DNA of 64,000 nt, taken from positions 868,001 to 932,000 of the forward strand of contig QEYB01000654.1 in assembly GCA_017562135.1 (NCBI GenBank), in the 5' to 3' direction. The notes beneath the pieces were generated by a model. It did no database searches. It had not been told where the DNA came from and was given only the letters and a program-made list of their open reading frames with translations. The position numbers and the translations under genes were made by a program. This stretch comes from Dipylidium caninum (lineage: Eukaryota > Platyhelminthes > Cestoda > Cyclophyllidea > Dipylidiidae). Shown one piece after another: positions 39,497 to 53,000 of the stretch (position 1 is its first letter; each line of letters begins with the position of its first letter).

Positions 39497-42400
39497 CTAC
39501 CAGACACTGCCGTAGTCGACGTCCTCCGGGCGCCGGTTTGACAGTTGGGGCGGCGAAAGGGAGCGGTGGGGACTCGCCATCACATGGTTGGTGGAGGCGA
39601 GTTGGGTCGTCGAGGCGTGTGCGATGCTCCCGAAGGACTTGGAGGCGAAGGCTTTTGCTCGGCTCAAAAAGCTCCCCGTCGGGCTGTTCAACGCGGTAGC
39701 GGAGTTGCCCGCCGCCCGCGGATGGAAGGTCGTCAGGCGCTCAGAACGCGAGGTGCGGGCCGGCGAGCCGCCGTTCACCTCCAGGTACTCCGTCAAGTTG
39801 TCCTCCAGCAGGCGATTTTGCAGACCCAACAGCTGCGACCGCGTCTGACTCAGCTCGGAGTTGAGACTCTCCACCTGAGCGTTCAACTGGTTCTGCTCCA
39901 TGTTCATGCGCACCAGCTCCGTCCGCGTGTCTAAACGGGGAAGCGGGTAGTGAGTGCTCCGTGCGACCGGGGGCGAGTGAACCCGAACGAAGCGCACGAA
40001 GCCGTCCCCTCCACCGGGGGGCGGTGGAGGCGAAAGACCGCCCGCAACGTTGAGTGAGGCGGTGGCAGCGCAGCACGAGGCCTCGAGGCCAGAAGTCTTG
40101 ACAGACCGACCGACCGGCCGGGACGCGACTCTGGCCAAGGCCGCCTCCGAACGCGTCAATCTTACTCGACTGGGGGGCGTCGTCCCCCAAACTCACTTAT
40201 CAGACGTTCCTCCAGGAGGTTGGCCAATTCAATCAACTCGCGCTTTGTCATGTCTGAAAAGAAAAAGGAGGAAAAAGACGTGAGGCGAGGGGATGGGTGG
40301 GGTGGGGAGGGACAATCTGCGCGTCCACTGCTTCAGGACGCAAGTCTCTCAAAGATGTCGGAGGGCGCATCTTCTGAGGGGGGGGAGGAGGCGCGGGTCG
40401 CCGGAAGTGGCACCCGGAGACAAGTTGTCCCACCAAGCAGCCGTCAGACTATCACACACACACACACACACGGACTCACCCTCCTTGGACTTGCCGGGTC
40501 CCTCCTCGGGGTGGAGGCCGTAGGCGGTGCCCCCCGCGAGGGGGTTTGCGGACGACGACTTGGCAGCGGGCGCCGACGCCTGCGTGGCTGGAAGGCCCCA
40601 CTCCTCCTTCACCATCCCCGGGGTGCCTTAAGGTTGCAGCAGGCGGGGCGTCAGAAAGGGCGGAGAGGGGAAGGCGGGGCGAGGCAAAGGCTAAGGGGCT
40701 CACAGAGGGGGTTGAGCGCCGACGGCGCGTCGGTGCGCTGCACGAGAGAGCGTCGCTCGGACGTCGCTGGCTGCAGAATCGGCGGGTCGAGGGGCACTTT
40801 GGCGTCGTCCAGGAGCACTGCGGTCGAGGCAAAATAAAAACGGCGGCGGTGAGGAGGGCAACGCGCGTGGCAGAAGCAACGCGAACACACACCGACACGA
40901 ACGGAGGGACAAACGACGGGGTGCAACGACACCGAGTGTGCGTGTGTGTGTGTGTGTGTGAGCGTGTGGGTGTGTGTTAGGCTTACTGGAGCCTCTCAAC
41001 TCGATACAACTGTGGAAGGCGGCATGGGAGTGCAGTCTACTTCCACCGCGAAATCGCGCGAAGGCAGCCGACAACTTGCGTCGAATGCCCCTGGGCTTCG
41101 AGGCGCCAAGACCGGCTGAAACGAGATGATCACAGGGTTTTCTCACCGAGGCTCACCTGTCGCCACGCCGCCCTTGCGCGGCAGTTCCACCCGCCACGCG
41201 GGCACCACGACAGATTCGGTGGGGGGAGAGGGGCAGAGCGGAGGGAGCGGGGCGGGGCGGGGCGGAGAAAGGACCTGAACAAACGCCTCGGAGGCCTGCA
41301 GCACCACCGTTCGCGAAAGGTCGAATGGCTACTGGCAAAGTGGCAAAGAGTGCGGCCCACCCTCGTTAATTTGAGAGGGAGGGAAGGACGCTGCGAGGAG
41401 CACTTCCCTCGTGGGGAGAGGGTCAGAGGGGACGAAAGAGCACCGCGGCTCGAGGTGGCGCTGAGGCTTCTACGATGGTGGAATCGGAGGGTTGGCAGTG
41501 TTCATCGACGAGGGGGAGGCTACACCTCGGTACAACTCCATCCAGCGGACGGTGAGGACGATTAATGCGCCAGAGACTGTTGTTAGACTCGCGTCTTCTC
41601 GGAGCGATTAGTGGTGAAGGCGAGGGTGGTGGAGGGAGGCGGGACGGTAAGGCAGCGAGGTGAGTGGGTGGGAGGGGAGTGGAGCGGAGGGGAGGGGGAG
41701 CACAACATTTCCTCACCTTTGGACTCCCGCTCGCTCCGACTGTCATTGACACTGACGAGAGGGGCAAAAAGGGATGAAGGAAAGAAAAGAAAAAGAGTAA
41801 GCGCACAGTGCTCAAATGGCGGGTTAGTGGGCCTGGCGGCCCTCGAGGTCGCCTACCTGGAGCGTAGGTGGCGGTTCCGGTGGTCCACTTCGTCGAGGTT
41901 GGCGGAGCTGCGAGAGAGTTTGTTGCGCAAGTGACCCACCACCGCCCTACGCCGGCTCTTGCCTACATCAGCGGTGAGAAGGAATTAGCCAGGACTGAAG
42001 TGGGATCAAAGGCGGGCGGAAGAACGGATAATTTTCGGAGAAAAAGAAAAGAGGTAAATTCGATTTCATGGGAGGCCTACAGACACAACCGCTCAGTTGT
42101 GTGTGTGTGTGTGTGTGTGCGTTTGTTCCAATGAATGAGCGCGTTGCTAGTGACAGCACACAGAGCGCGATTGTGACAGAACAGGGTTAGGCGAAAGTGA
42201 TTTAAGACAAAAAAGAGTTGAATCAATTTGGAAAGGGGGGCACGGACGGAGAGGCAATCGGCGTGTGGGCAGCCCAAGTGGGAGGATTTTGGGTGATCAG
42301 AGGGTGGTGATGGGGCAAAGGACCAACTAACCGTGACGACCGCCACCAGACTGGGATTTCTTCTTGGGAAGATCTGGTCGAAAAGAGGGAGAGGGATGCT

Positions 42401-45400
42401 ACTTATATGCGTCGCAGCCTAGTGAGTAGTAATGGCGGGAGCAAGTGAGGCGCCACTGGCGCTCGTCTTTGGACTTGCTCGAGGGAGCGCATTCCCGCTG
42501 GGGAGGCAATGAACTGGGCGAGTTCCCTCTGCCCCACCCTCGGAACGCTTAAACAGACTCCGCCGGTCCCAGTCGGGGCAGTTCGGTGCCTCCCGGGGGC
42601 ACGCGCTGAGGCTCGTCGGACGAGGCACCGGCATTGGCGCCCGAAATAAAACCAACTTCAGCGGATCCTCCAGCCCAAAAGCAGCAGCAGCAGCAGCAAC
42701 GGCGTGAATGTCGTGAGTGCCAAAAGGCGGTGGAGACCCTGGTAAGACACACAGCCATAAACGCTCCTACCCATTTGGCGCTGCGATTATGCAAGCGTTG
42801 GTGCACGTAAACTGCATTTCATTAATCCGAGGACAGCAGCCGTGAAAGAGACCAAGCGCAACGCGGCTTGGGTGAAAAACAAAAAAAAAATAAATAAAAA
42901 CAGAAAAGAGGCAGAGGGGAACGCGAGGAGAAGACGGGACAGTGGGGGCACATCACGGCGGCCAAGCACGCACTCGTGTGCACAAACGCGTCTCGCGGGT
43001 CGCGTGGGCCCTCAGCCCGGCGCAGCTCTCGCTCCACGCCGAATCGCAGGAGGCGAACTCGGCCGGCCGCAGGACGCGTCGTTCAGCCTGCCTCAGCCTC
43101 GGCCTCGGCCCGAGTGCCTCGCCGCTCCAATCGGAGACACACGTGCGGGCGGCACAGAGAGGGGAGGGGGGGGGGAGGGGAGGTGAAGTGTGAGAGTAAA
43201 CTCAACTCGAGGGGTGACATTGATACACCCGCTAATGCACCCACACACACACACAAGCACAAAAAAAAAAAGACACATCTGCGTTCACGTGAGGTGAGGA
43301 GCGGAGCGGAGCGGGCGGGGCGGGGGGGGGCGGGGCGGGGGGGAGGTCGAATTGCGGAGGGCGCACGTGATTTCCCGCACACCGCCGTGGTGTCGAGAGG
43401 AAACACTCCTCGTGTGAACGGGTGCGGAGTCGCTTCGCCGGATGAGTGTCGCCGGTGGCATCTGGCCACCTTGGGCAAGCGACGCCACGACAGACGACTC
43501 CTCCTCCTCGTCGTCGTCTAGAAATGCCTGGAAGGCGCCTTCCTCCGCCACGATTAGGCAGTGCACACGGCGGAAACTCCTACCCGCGGGCAACACTCCA
43601 ACTGGGGGAGCGGGGACGTGGGAGGGGAGGAGGGAAAACGCCCAAGTCGAACCAATCGGCAACCACACTACCGTGTTTGTTCTTCTCTGTTGCGCAAGTG
43701 AGAAAGAAAAAATCTCACGTCGTTACATCTAACTGGCACGGCAACGACCTTGGCGGGGGGGACTGGTGGCTGAGGGAGGCTTAAGGCAACAAAAAGGCGC
43801 TTTCTCAACGACTGGCATGTGAGCAACTCCGGTGATCGAACGAATGGGTAGCAAAAAAAAAAGGGAGAGGAGAGAAAGACCTTGAAAGGTGGCACAGGAT
43901 TAGAGGAGACGGAATGTGTCGCCAAGTGCGCGAGTCTACGTCATTGCTACACGCCGAGTGAGTGGGTGGAGTGCTGGTTGCGTCGATACTCGCCTCCTCC
44001 ATTAAACACCCAGAGCAGCGAAGACACTGCGCTCTGTCGCCTTGAATCATCGCAAAGGAATTGCGCTCTGCGGGCACACTCACCCTCGCCGTGACTCGAG
44101 GTCGACTTCCACGCACCCCCGAGGCCCCCATTGAGCGCCGGTGTCGACGAGGCCGCCATCGTCGCCGAGAGCCTCGCTCCTCCCTGATTGTACGACCGAT
44201 ACGCGTTCTCCTCCTCCTCCGCCTCCCGCGAGGGGAGGGGGTTGTACGAGGCGGAGCTCACATCCATTCTGCTGCCATTGGCGATGTTTGGGAGGAGGTC
44301 GGAGCCAGTGCCGCCCATTCCTCCGCCCGTGACACCGGTCATTTCCGAGGCGCCCGACGTCCAGCCAATGCCACTGAGACCCTGGTGGGCGGAGATTATC
44401 GAGGCGCCCATCACCACGGAGGCCTCCTCCGGCTGCTGCTGCCGCTCGTAAGAGGATCGCGAGGTGTGCTGGTCGGAGGACATGTAACTGTTGGCATCGC
44501 CGCCACCGCGGTTGTTGACGCGATTCTTGATGTCTCTCAGCTTATTGCCAATACGCGAATGACCGTCCCCCGTGCCAGTGGCTGTCATGGAGGAACCGCT
44601 GAAAAGAATTCAGAAAATAAAAAGTGAAAGCCAGGGAGTATTTTGGGGCGAGGGGGAGGGCGCTGATTTTAGCGCGATGCTCGGTTAACTGACGGTCCCT
44701 GGGGTTCCTCCCCAGCACACACTGGAGAGCGTCTGCAGGGAGAACCGGGGCCCTCGTGCTCCCGAGACCGAGGGGCAAGCGTCAGAGGAGAATAGCCGCC
44801 AGTCGACTTCACCAGTCTCAAAGTCTGCAGCCCTCTTTGTTAGCAATAACACAAATAAGGAATTTAAGGGGAATTCTGCTTAACGATGTTAAAAGGAGTC
44901 ACAACAAACTACGAAAGAGTAGACGATTTAGACAGAAGCGCGAAGTTGATAAACCACGGGGAGAATGGAAGAAGATTAAACTGTGGAGGCAAACGCGCCG
45001 ATGACTTTCACTGGAAGTAGAAAACTAAAAATAATTCGCTTATGCAGTATCTCAATGTAATAACTTCGTTTCTGGTCCTGAAGCTCTGCACCAAGCCTCG
45101 AAGATGGTGTAATGACCAGCAATAAAGACGAAAAAGTGATTCACAGAAGGAGAACTCGAGGAAGAGGAGGAGGAGAAGTGGTGCAGAGAGGGAAGAGAAA
45201 CGTCAGTAAAACACATTTCCTCACTGTGGCTGAGATTTGAGAGCAGCCCCGAGATGGGAGATAGATCCACGAAGATAATTGTGCTTGGAATGAGACAAGG
45301 ATGATATGTTGGCCGGAAGTGTCCCCTCAGGCCAATAGTCTAGTGTCCACAGCCAAAAAGAAATCTGACCGCAGGGTGTGGGATTGCGTTTAGTCGGCTG

Positions 45401-46299
45401 GAGTTCGCGCACGTAGAGTTGTGAGGTCACCAAGGGTGGAGGCGGCGTCGGGGGCCAGGGTAAGTCAGTTAGTGAAATGACCACCTGACCAACTTCGCGC
45501 TCCTTCCCATCCACCACCAGCATCCGCACACTGTCCACGGGCTTGGGGGTAACGCTGTAGGGGGAAGAGCGAAAGTCAACTGGTGACCATAAAGAGAGCA
45601 CGTTAAGTGGTGAACAGTCAGCGTTCTGTCCTTTCAAACCTCTCCAAATGGTAGACAAATCGAAAGGCTGCAAATCAGGTAAGTTGAAACGGTTGCTTGG
45701 AGATGAAGAAGATACTTGGACCGTGAGATATTAATAAACAATGGGTTAACGAGTTAATAAGGACGGAAGTAAAGTGATCGACATTTCTAAAAAAATTGAC
45801 TAAAAGGACAGACTACCAAAGGGTAAAAGGTAAGAAAAAACAAACATGCGTAAACCGATACAAAGTACTTATCCTTGAAAAAAAAATAGTGAGTTGACAG
45901 ACAGTGACGACACTCACACAAACCCCATAAGACACCACATGACAACAATCATGAGCCCATTCCATGCAATTACGCTCACATGGAGACTTCACAATCCCAC
46001 CGGGGATAGCCGTCCTGATCGTCAATAATGCCAGTAGCCTGTTTTTTCTCTCCGCCGATGAAGATCACTCGCCATCTACGAGTCTGAGGGGCTAGATAGA
46101 AAAATGACTATAAAAAAAACAGAGTAAAATAGGAAGAGGTACTCTTTTTGCTTCCAGCTACGCGGTAGTCCAAATTCCTGCCGTCGTGAACTGAAATATG
46201 ACAAATAAAAGTAGGATTAAGAAACAAAACAGTGATATACGGATGTCGGGGATTGCGGTACTTACCGACGATTTTAACAGACCGAGGAAGACGGGCCAT
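39497..46299 (-). CDS. C2-domain and coiled-coil protein, possibly Rab11-FIP-like
   Basis: N-terminal exons, in phase: 46299-46266, 46190-46162, 46083-45980, 45554-45225. They encode a C2 domain starting at MARLPRSVKIV, with DGYPRWDCEVSI, VRMLVVDGKEREVGQVVISL and NPTPCGQISFWLW. C-terminal exons, also mutually in phase: 41328-41157, 41115-40987, 40817-40704, 40626-40480, 40253-40197, 39930-39497 (ends DVDYGSVW). They hold a coiled coil from MTKRELIELANLLEERL through QNQLNAQVESLNSELSQTRS. Between are likely exons near 44598-44089 (Ser/Gly-rich, RIGNKLRDIKNRV), 43603-43370 (RRSDSAPVHTRSVSSR), 42374-42331, 41965-41857 (GHLRNKLSRSSANLDEVD) and 41751-41720, whose joins I could not settle. An N-terminal C2, a basic Ser-rich LRNKL segment and a C-terminal helix recall class I Rab11-FIPs, but the FIP signature YIDxLLxRxME is not visible. 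Family assignment is tentative; that the gene is real is much more certain. Confidence 0.65.
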
Positions 46300-47840
46300 T
46301 TGATGTTGAAAAAAGGCAAGATGTTAAGTAGAAGTGTAGTTTGCGCAGCACTATAAACGAAACATTTAGTTAGACTAGATCTGATATTTAACTGAATGGC
46401 TAACATATAACGAACTCAGTTATATCAAAAAGAAGCAAAAGTAAGACAAAGCTAAATGTGTCGAATCGGCATAAAATGACTTGGAATGAACAAATTGACA
46501 ATAAGTAACCAAACGACATGACCATATCAAAGAACTAAATTAAGGCGGGATGTTTAAAACACGGCAGGTGGTGATTTGGTAAACCACGAGATGAGAACAC
46601 AGACGAAAGACCCGGAGCGGCGCACCACACAAGTATCCACGACTTTGAATGGACGCCAAAACTCGAGTCGATTGTATCTGTTTAAGTGTCAATCAAAGTA
46701 CTCAAACGAATAAAATTTTTTGAAAATATGCGCTCATTATTTTTGCCTTTTTATTGTTTCATGCTATGGGTGACCTGCATTTGCTTATTTTCTTGCTCCT
46801 GATATCTCACATCAATATTTACAATGTTAATGGAAATAGAATATTATCTGTAGAGGAAAATTATTACAAAATAACTTTCAACATTTCCCTGTTCTTATGG
46901 CTCTTTTTGAGGACTATTAGGTTCAGTAAATGCGTCAACAAAACCCAAGTCGACTTAAAACCGCCACAAATCATCCCCTCTAATTAAAATAAATTTTTTT
47001 TGCTACACCAACCGCTCTTCGCATAATTCTAAACTTTGGCACTTGTTCTTAACTGTCGACCGCTCTGCTAAACCGGCTAATTCCACTCATTGTTGCTCAC
47101 ACCTTCGTTTATTTGAGACGCTCATCTTCATATTCTTTCAGGTACGCCACTTGCCCGTCCTACTTGCATAAAAATACCATCATGTATACGCAGATCTCCA
47201 ACCTCTTATGGTTGATTGCCCTACATATTAACGAACGTTTGCTATTGCCACTTGTTTTTGCCTCGGAGGAGGGGAATTCCCCGTCGCGCCGCATTTGTGC
47301 AGGTAAAACCAGCGAGACTGCGCAATTCTGACGCAAGCGAAGAGGCACAGGATTTGCCCCAGTCCCAAAATTCCAACCACAGCGAAGAAAGACATCGCCG
47401 GATCCCCTCCCCATATTATATGCACCTGCGTGGGTGTGTTTGTGAATGATTAACTTTCAGCTTGTAAGTATCAAAGGTGAAGGCATTAGAAGTAACATGA
47501 CTGTGTCAGACGTCACTCGTGGAGCACGACGAGTGAGGGTGGTTGATGAAGTGGCAGCGATGCGAGAAAAAGAGAGGGGAGAGGTGAACAAGTTGGCGGC
47601 ACGATTTCGCACGGCTGACAACGTCATGGTGTGAAAACGCCGGTCAAAGGAAAAATTAAAAATACTGAGAAGAGTCGAGGATCCCGAGTTAACCGATGAA
47701 TCATCCCAAAATAACAAACAATAAACAAGAGTTTAAGAAGGTATCTACTCCTACTGACAGCTACAGATAGTCTTATAAATTATCAATCATGATTGAAATT
47801 CACTAGATGCAACCTCGACTCCGCGCGAAGGCCTTGGAGA
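46300..47840. other. AT-rich interval between the C2 gene start and the SAMM50 stop
   Basis: Low-GC sequence with short open frames only (for example 46754-46987 on +). It should contain the promoter of the C2 gene (first ATG at 46299, minus) and the 3' end of SAMM50. I recognise no coding exon, RNA gene or mobile element. Confidence 0.6.
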
Positions 47841-49223
47841 CTACAAGTAGTTGACTCCAATTCCCATTTGGAAGCCGGACTTGGGCAGATGCGAGGGGCC
47901 GACAGCGTTGGGGAACAAAAACTGAGCCTGCCATTGGCAAGCAGTAGTTGATTTCGAGACGAACAGCGCCGACAATTCGCAGGGCGACCCAAGTCCCACC
48001 ACCGATGCAGCGACCCCCTGGCAGCGAGGGAACGACCGATCGCCAGAGGTAAGTGCTGACCTCCACTCACGAATAGGATCAATTAGAAGGCAACCTTTGA
48101 GGTGAAAAAGAGAGGAAGGAGGCGACTCAATGGGATCTCAGACACAATGGCAGTGGTGAGGCCCCGAAAGCTGTTAGATCGTGTCACTATCCGGCTCCTG
48201 CTACTTCACGCCCACTCGCTGCACGATGAGTAAATGCGCGCTCTACCGACCCACTTTTTGTGTCTTAAAAATCCCATGGCTCGTCAGTCTGCACGCCTCA
48301 CCTTCTCGCCCCATCCGCTAACTACTTGCTGTGCGGCACGCAGCCGCTCACTCCGGCCAAGGAACCGCTCGGAGATGCGGCGGAAAAACACGCGGTCAAA
48401 TAATGGCTACTGATAATTAACAAGTAGGCAAGATTCGCACACCGCAACGAACGGGGCAGACAGGCTGTGTGTCGGCCAATTAGACTTACTTTCGGGTCCC
48501 CACCTTTCCGCCGCGATATTGGTGAACACGATTGGCCTCCTTTAATGTTTTTTTTTTACGCATGACTAATCGCCTCTTCTGTGCGCAAAGGGGTAGCTCG
48601 AGAGGGGATGTGCTCGAATCCAAACCGTCTCTAGCCGCGCGGGTTGACTGCGTTGCCGATGCCTGAAGACGCAGAAGAGAAGATGGAAGACGGAGGCGCT
48701 CATCAAGGGGAGCGCGCACACCGGGCACAACCGCAACTGCGTGAACCAGGTGCTCTGGACAGACAGACGGAAATGGCAAACGGACATTGCTGGCGGATGA
48801 AAATCCACTTCGCCTGTACAAATAAACCCACGCCCGGCAGGAGGGACAACTCCAACTTCTGCCGAGTCAACGAGAACCCGCGCTGGGGTCGACGTCGCCG
48901 GACAACGCCAACAGCAGACTCTTTCAGCTACTAAACCAGCGGTCACAAACCTGTCAGGGCGAAGGCGTGCAGCCTGGCGAAGGAGACAGTGGCGAGGGCG
49001 GAGATGAAAAGGCAGCGGAGTGTAGAGGTGGAGTCCAGCGAAGCAGGAGGCCAGCGCACCGGTGGGGCAGCTCGGACTGTTCGAGAGTGCGCCCGAACTC
49101 GGGGTCCAGTCCCCGCCCCGTCGGCAGCGGCACCAACTGTGTCTCGGAGGGGCCCATGCTGCTGAACCTGTACCCCCGCAGCTCCATTGGACCTCCGAGG
49201 AAAAAGCGGTCCACGACCGAGAC
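47841..49223 (-). CDS. SAMM50: SAMM50 C-terminal beta-barrel exons, with frame disruptions
   Basis: SAMM50 builds beta-barrel proteins into the mitochondrial outer membrane. Exon 49223-48951 begins, after a long TTC-rich acceptor tract, with VVDRFFLGGPMELRGYRFSS, the family's most conserved barrel motif. It later has GLHLYTPLPF and FARLHAFALTG. Exon 48017-47841 has GGTWVALRIVGAVRLEINYC and ends GFQMGIGVNYL plus TAG, a typical C-terminal beta-signal. These pieces do not share one frame: changes of one base are needed near 49064-49067, 49007-49010 and 47930-47936. All three are explained by one extra base, the first two in runs of four identical bases. Either this is a decaying but intron-bearing copy, or the assembly carries small insertions. 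Identity to SAMM50 is secure; whether the gene works is not. Confidence 0.8.
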
Positions 49224-49328
49224 CTTGAAGAAGAAGAAGATGATGAAGAAGAAGAAGAAGAAGGTGAAGAGGACAAAGAACGGGGACAGCAGAGATGCGG
49301 GAGGATCGGAGCAAAGCACGACAGCCTG

Positions 49329-50075
49329 TCAGCGCCACAGCTCTCCCTGCAGGCGCCAAAAAGCCCACTCCGCGGAGTCGATGTGGTTCGTCAACAAGGG
49401 GCAGCTCCTCTCCGAGTGCGCGAGGGACACAAGTCTGGCCTCGGCGCCCAGAGCACGGCTTTCCGGCGCGCAGGAGCGCAGGAGCGCTGCGACAAAATGC
49501 ACGAACATACCTAACCCGATTAACATCCGACGTGGGTCATGTCGGGGGTGCGTGGCATGGCGGCAAGCGTCGCCGGTAGCTGAATAGCCGTGGCTGCCAA
49601 GTTCAGCCAACTACATAGGCCCCTTTTCTATCTACCTGAGCAAAATGATGATGAGGAGGAGGGGGGAGGAGGAAGAAAGATTGGCCGAGCGCTTTTGCGG
49701 AGCGATCCTTCAGCCACGTAGTCGAGGACGTAAAAGGACGCGCCACTGTGAAAAAGCATGCGGAGCGGGAAGGCGGTCAAGGCGCTGGGGTCGCGCGGGT
49801 CAGAAAACAAGACCGCGCACTTTTACCACAACACGGCTGCCGCCCGCTTTGTTGCAGCGGCCACCAGGTCGCCACACTGGTGAGCCACAAGGCCAGTGTG
49901 GCGACGTGGGGCGGCTGATGAGGGGACTCGCGCCAACTCGCTCACCGGGTGTCCACTGAGAGAGTGCACCAGGCCCCCTGAGAACGTCGCCTCGGCAACC
50001 AGCCAGTCGGTGAGGCGCTGGGGTTTTTGGAAAACGCCCTCCAAACGCAGTTGCGTCGAGCTGCTCGAGGACGGC
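49329..50075 (-). CDS. SAMM50: Candidate upstream exons of SAMM50
   Basis: Segment 50075-49946 has a good acceptor (cttccctag) and donor (gtgagcg). Its frame ends TLSVDTR, resembling the DxR of the barrel's entry strand, after a Trp-Arg segment. Segment about 49510-49329 reads LGAEARLVSLAHS...WAFWRLQGELW, which could be the next barrel strands before the VVDRFFLGGP exon. Segment about 49800-49690 may hold coding sequence between. Similarity is weak, the joins are not phase-proven, and the POTRA domain was not found. Confidence 0.3.
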
Positions 50076-50099
50076 CTAGGGAAGAGGAAATAGGTCGTG

Positions 50100-53000
50100 C
50101 ACAGAGTACTTAAAAGTCCACGGTGAACGCGAGGAGGGGGAGGCAGCAGAGTAAGGAGGCAGGGGAGGAGAGCGCAGTGATGTCTCAGCCAGTCCAGAGG
50201 AGGAATGTCGCTCGCATGACATCTTCAGCACCAACGCACCAGTCCCCCTCACCCGAGCGCACATTCCGTGGCCCACCCAATCGCGTAAGTGGCGCTTCGG
50301 GACACCTAGGAGAGGAGGAGGAGAGAGTGTGCGGATCGCGTATCCCTGCCAAAAAGAGCCTCAGGCCAGTGTGAAGTGGGAAGGGAAAAAGGTTGGGTGC
50401 AAGCGCCAGAGGCCGCGAAAAGGCAGCATTGGAATCCTGTCTGACGAGAAGGTGATAGGACAGGGGCGACGACGCAGCCACAGCGGATACTGAGCATGCG
50501 GACTTTTGTCAGAGGGGTGTTGGAAAGAAAGAGATGAAAAAAAGCTCACCGGTCACGGGAGATGAGAAGACCAGGGTATTCGGAAAGGAGATGGAAGGGA
50601 GGTGGTGGCAACGCGGTCACAACGTGGCGTAACCGCATGCACCACTTTGCGTTAGTTAAGGAGAGAACTTACGGTGGCGCCAATTCGAGACCCACGACAG
50701 CTCTAGGTGGGGGCGGATTCAGAAAAAGCCAATTCCTGACTCAAGCGGAAACAGAGTACCCTGTTGCGGAAATATGCGGTCGTCCCGAGAGTCAATTTCG
50801 AAGGTGTGACGGAAAATTGGTTTTTAGCAAGGCGGTACTCTCCGATCTCAAGATGAAAGGAGTTGATGGACCTAAAACATGGCCGGTGCAAAGTGTACAA
50901 TATGAGAAAGTTTTCAAATTGAAAAGCACTTTGACAAATTAGCAGTGTTTTTTAAAAAGGGTGGTTTACATAAGTGTGTCAGAGAAAAAACAAGTTTGCA
51001 AGCGAGACCAACTTACTAGAAGCCTCAATTTCTCTCCAAACATTGCTCCAATGCAAAGTATGGAGTCCAAATCGCCAAGGAATGGAAAGTTCAGCAAAAA
51101 TTGAGCTTTTCATTGCGAAAAATCTGCGACCACCAATGATCATAAGAACAGTCGGATCCACCCAGGCTCAACTTCACCATTTGGATTCATCACAAACGGC
51201 TTAATAAACGCGGCAGATCTGTGAAGTTAATGGTTTTATTGAGGTGTCAAAAAAGACATACCTGACTTTTTGAAGAATCGCTTCCAATGTTACCATCGAT
51301 TTCAAAGCGTTCAGCTTTACGAAAAATATTATTCAGAGCGTAGTAGCCGCCAATGCGCGTCGAACGTCTGTATTTACGCTCCATTGTGCTTTCAAGTTCT
51401 GAGGTCTTTTCTCCTCGACAAAATATAATTTACCTAAAAATTGTCTTCGTTAGTGGAAAAAAACATTTACTTTGTAACCGTCGGGCGGTCAATAGTTCCC
51501 TCGCCGTATCAATTGTAACCTTCACAATGCTTAAAGATTTTGCAGGCCCAAAAGCATCGACTTCAGTTCACTTGAAGATCCTCAGCAACTCAGCCATATT
51601 TTGTGTGGACCTGACCAATGGGTGTCAAGCTAACAGGAGATAGAGCATGCAGCCTTTTCAAACCCTGTCTTTTAAGAAAGTCGGTGTGTTTGTTTTGCCC
51701 AAACCAATGAACGAAACTGATGTAACGTTACACTGGCACATTTTCGGCGGTAAATGTCTTTATTTTCATTGCAGTATACCGCGCTAGGGGATGATTGGCC
51801 ATGTGCGCGTTTCGAAATGGTTGCAAGTCAAACAACTCATTATAGTAATTTACAAATGTTTAAACGTTACCACACCCTTGTGAGGTTGAAACTAATTGCA
51901 CAGCTTAAGCGTAATTTTTGCTTATGCGGATTTAAGTTTCTTAAATTATTTAGGCCGGCGTGAACGATTTTATTTCTACGGCATTAACACAACTTCACTC
52001 TCTACTCGATTTGTAATAGTACGATAGCCAGTTACAATTAGTAGCTTAGTGCGTTGTACGCACAAACAGGAGGGCAAACTGTTTTCCTCTTAAAGTTTAC
52101 TTGGTCACCGTGGATAAAATATGTCGGATGAATTACTTAATGAGGTGCAGAATATACCGTAAAGTTGATTGCGTTTAACCTAGTAGACATCACTCCAACA
52201 CTGCAAAAACTCTGGGAGCCCTCATAAACTATCTGCGCCACTTAATTCCGCGATTTGCAGATTATTGGGACCCATGCACCCCTCCTTCTCCCACACTTGT
52301 ACTATGAATTTTCAATGTCGCAGCTGGATGATAGGAACAGATTACACGAACTGTCATAGCCCCGAAACTGAGAAGTCAAACATTAAAACGTGGGTCTAAC
52401 TCTTATCGCGGCAACGAGCTCCACGGCCAGTTCATGGGGACGTCAGCCTCGACGGGAAAAGGCCCGATCTTATAAAACTCAGAAACGCCATCAAGACTTT
52501 TCAACCCGAATTAAGAAACAAGCGACCTTATCAAACAAGGGGAAAACATGTGTAATCAACTGTCCTCTATCCTCCGCATAGCGCTATGTCAAAAAGCCAG
52601 TGATTTAACTATTAGGCCACCGAAAAATCCCCAAAAGCCCAGATTGAGACAGCTTCGGAGCTTTCCCACCTTTGGGAGGGGAGGTGAGAAGGCAAGCAGC
52701 CTCGTGGTACATATACAAAAAGTTGTTCTTTATTTGTGAAAATACACCCATCGTTGCTGATTCCGTCCCCTCACAAGAAGGCACGGGACAGGGGGCCGGG
52801 ATGTGCAGGAGGCAGGGGAGCAGAGAGTTAGGGGAGGATGCAATATTTGCTAAACATTTTGTTTGATTTACTTTGGTTTGGTCGCGCGGCGGGGATATAC
52901 AACACTTAACACTCGGACCACCGGTCCATCCGCCTCTGCGTCATACCTAGGCTGCCATGTTGTTCGAGGCAGAAGGTGCCATGCCGCCGCCACCGCCGAT

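Noticed and set aside
47930..47936. Programmed frameshift in SAMM50
   Set aside because: Two further disruptions in the same gene and the absence of a slippery heptamer make insertion error or gene decay simpler explanations.
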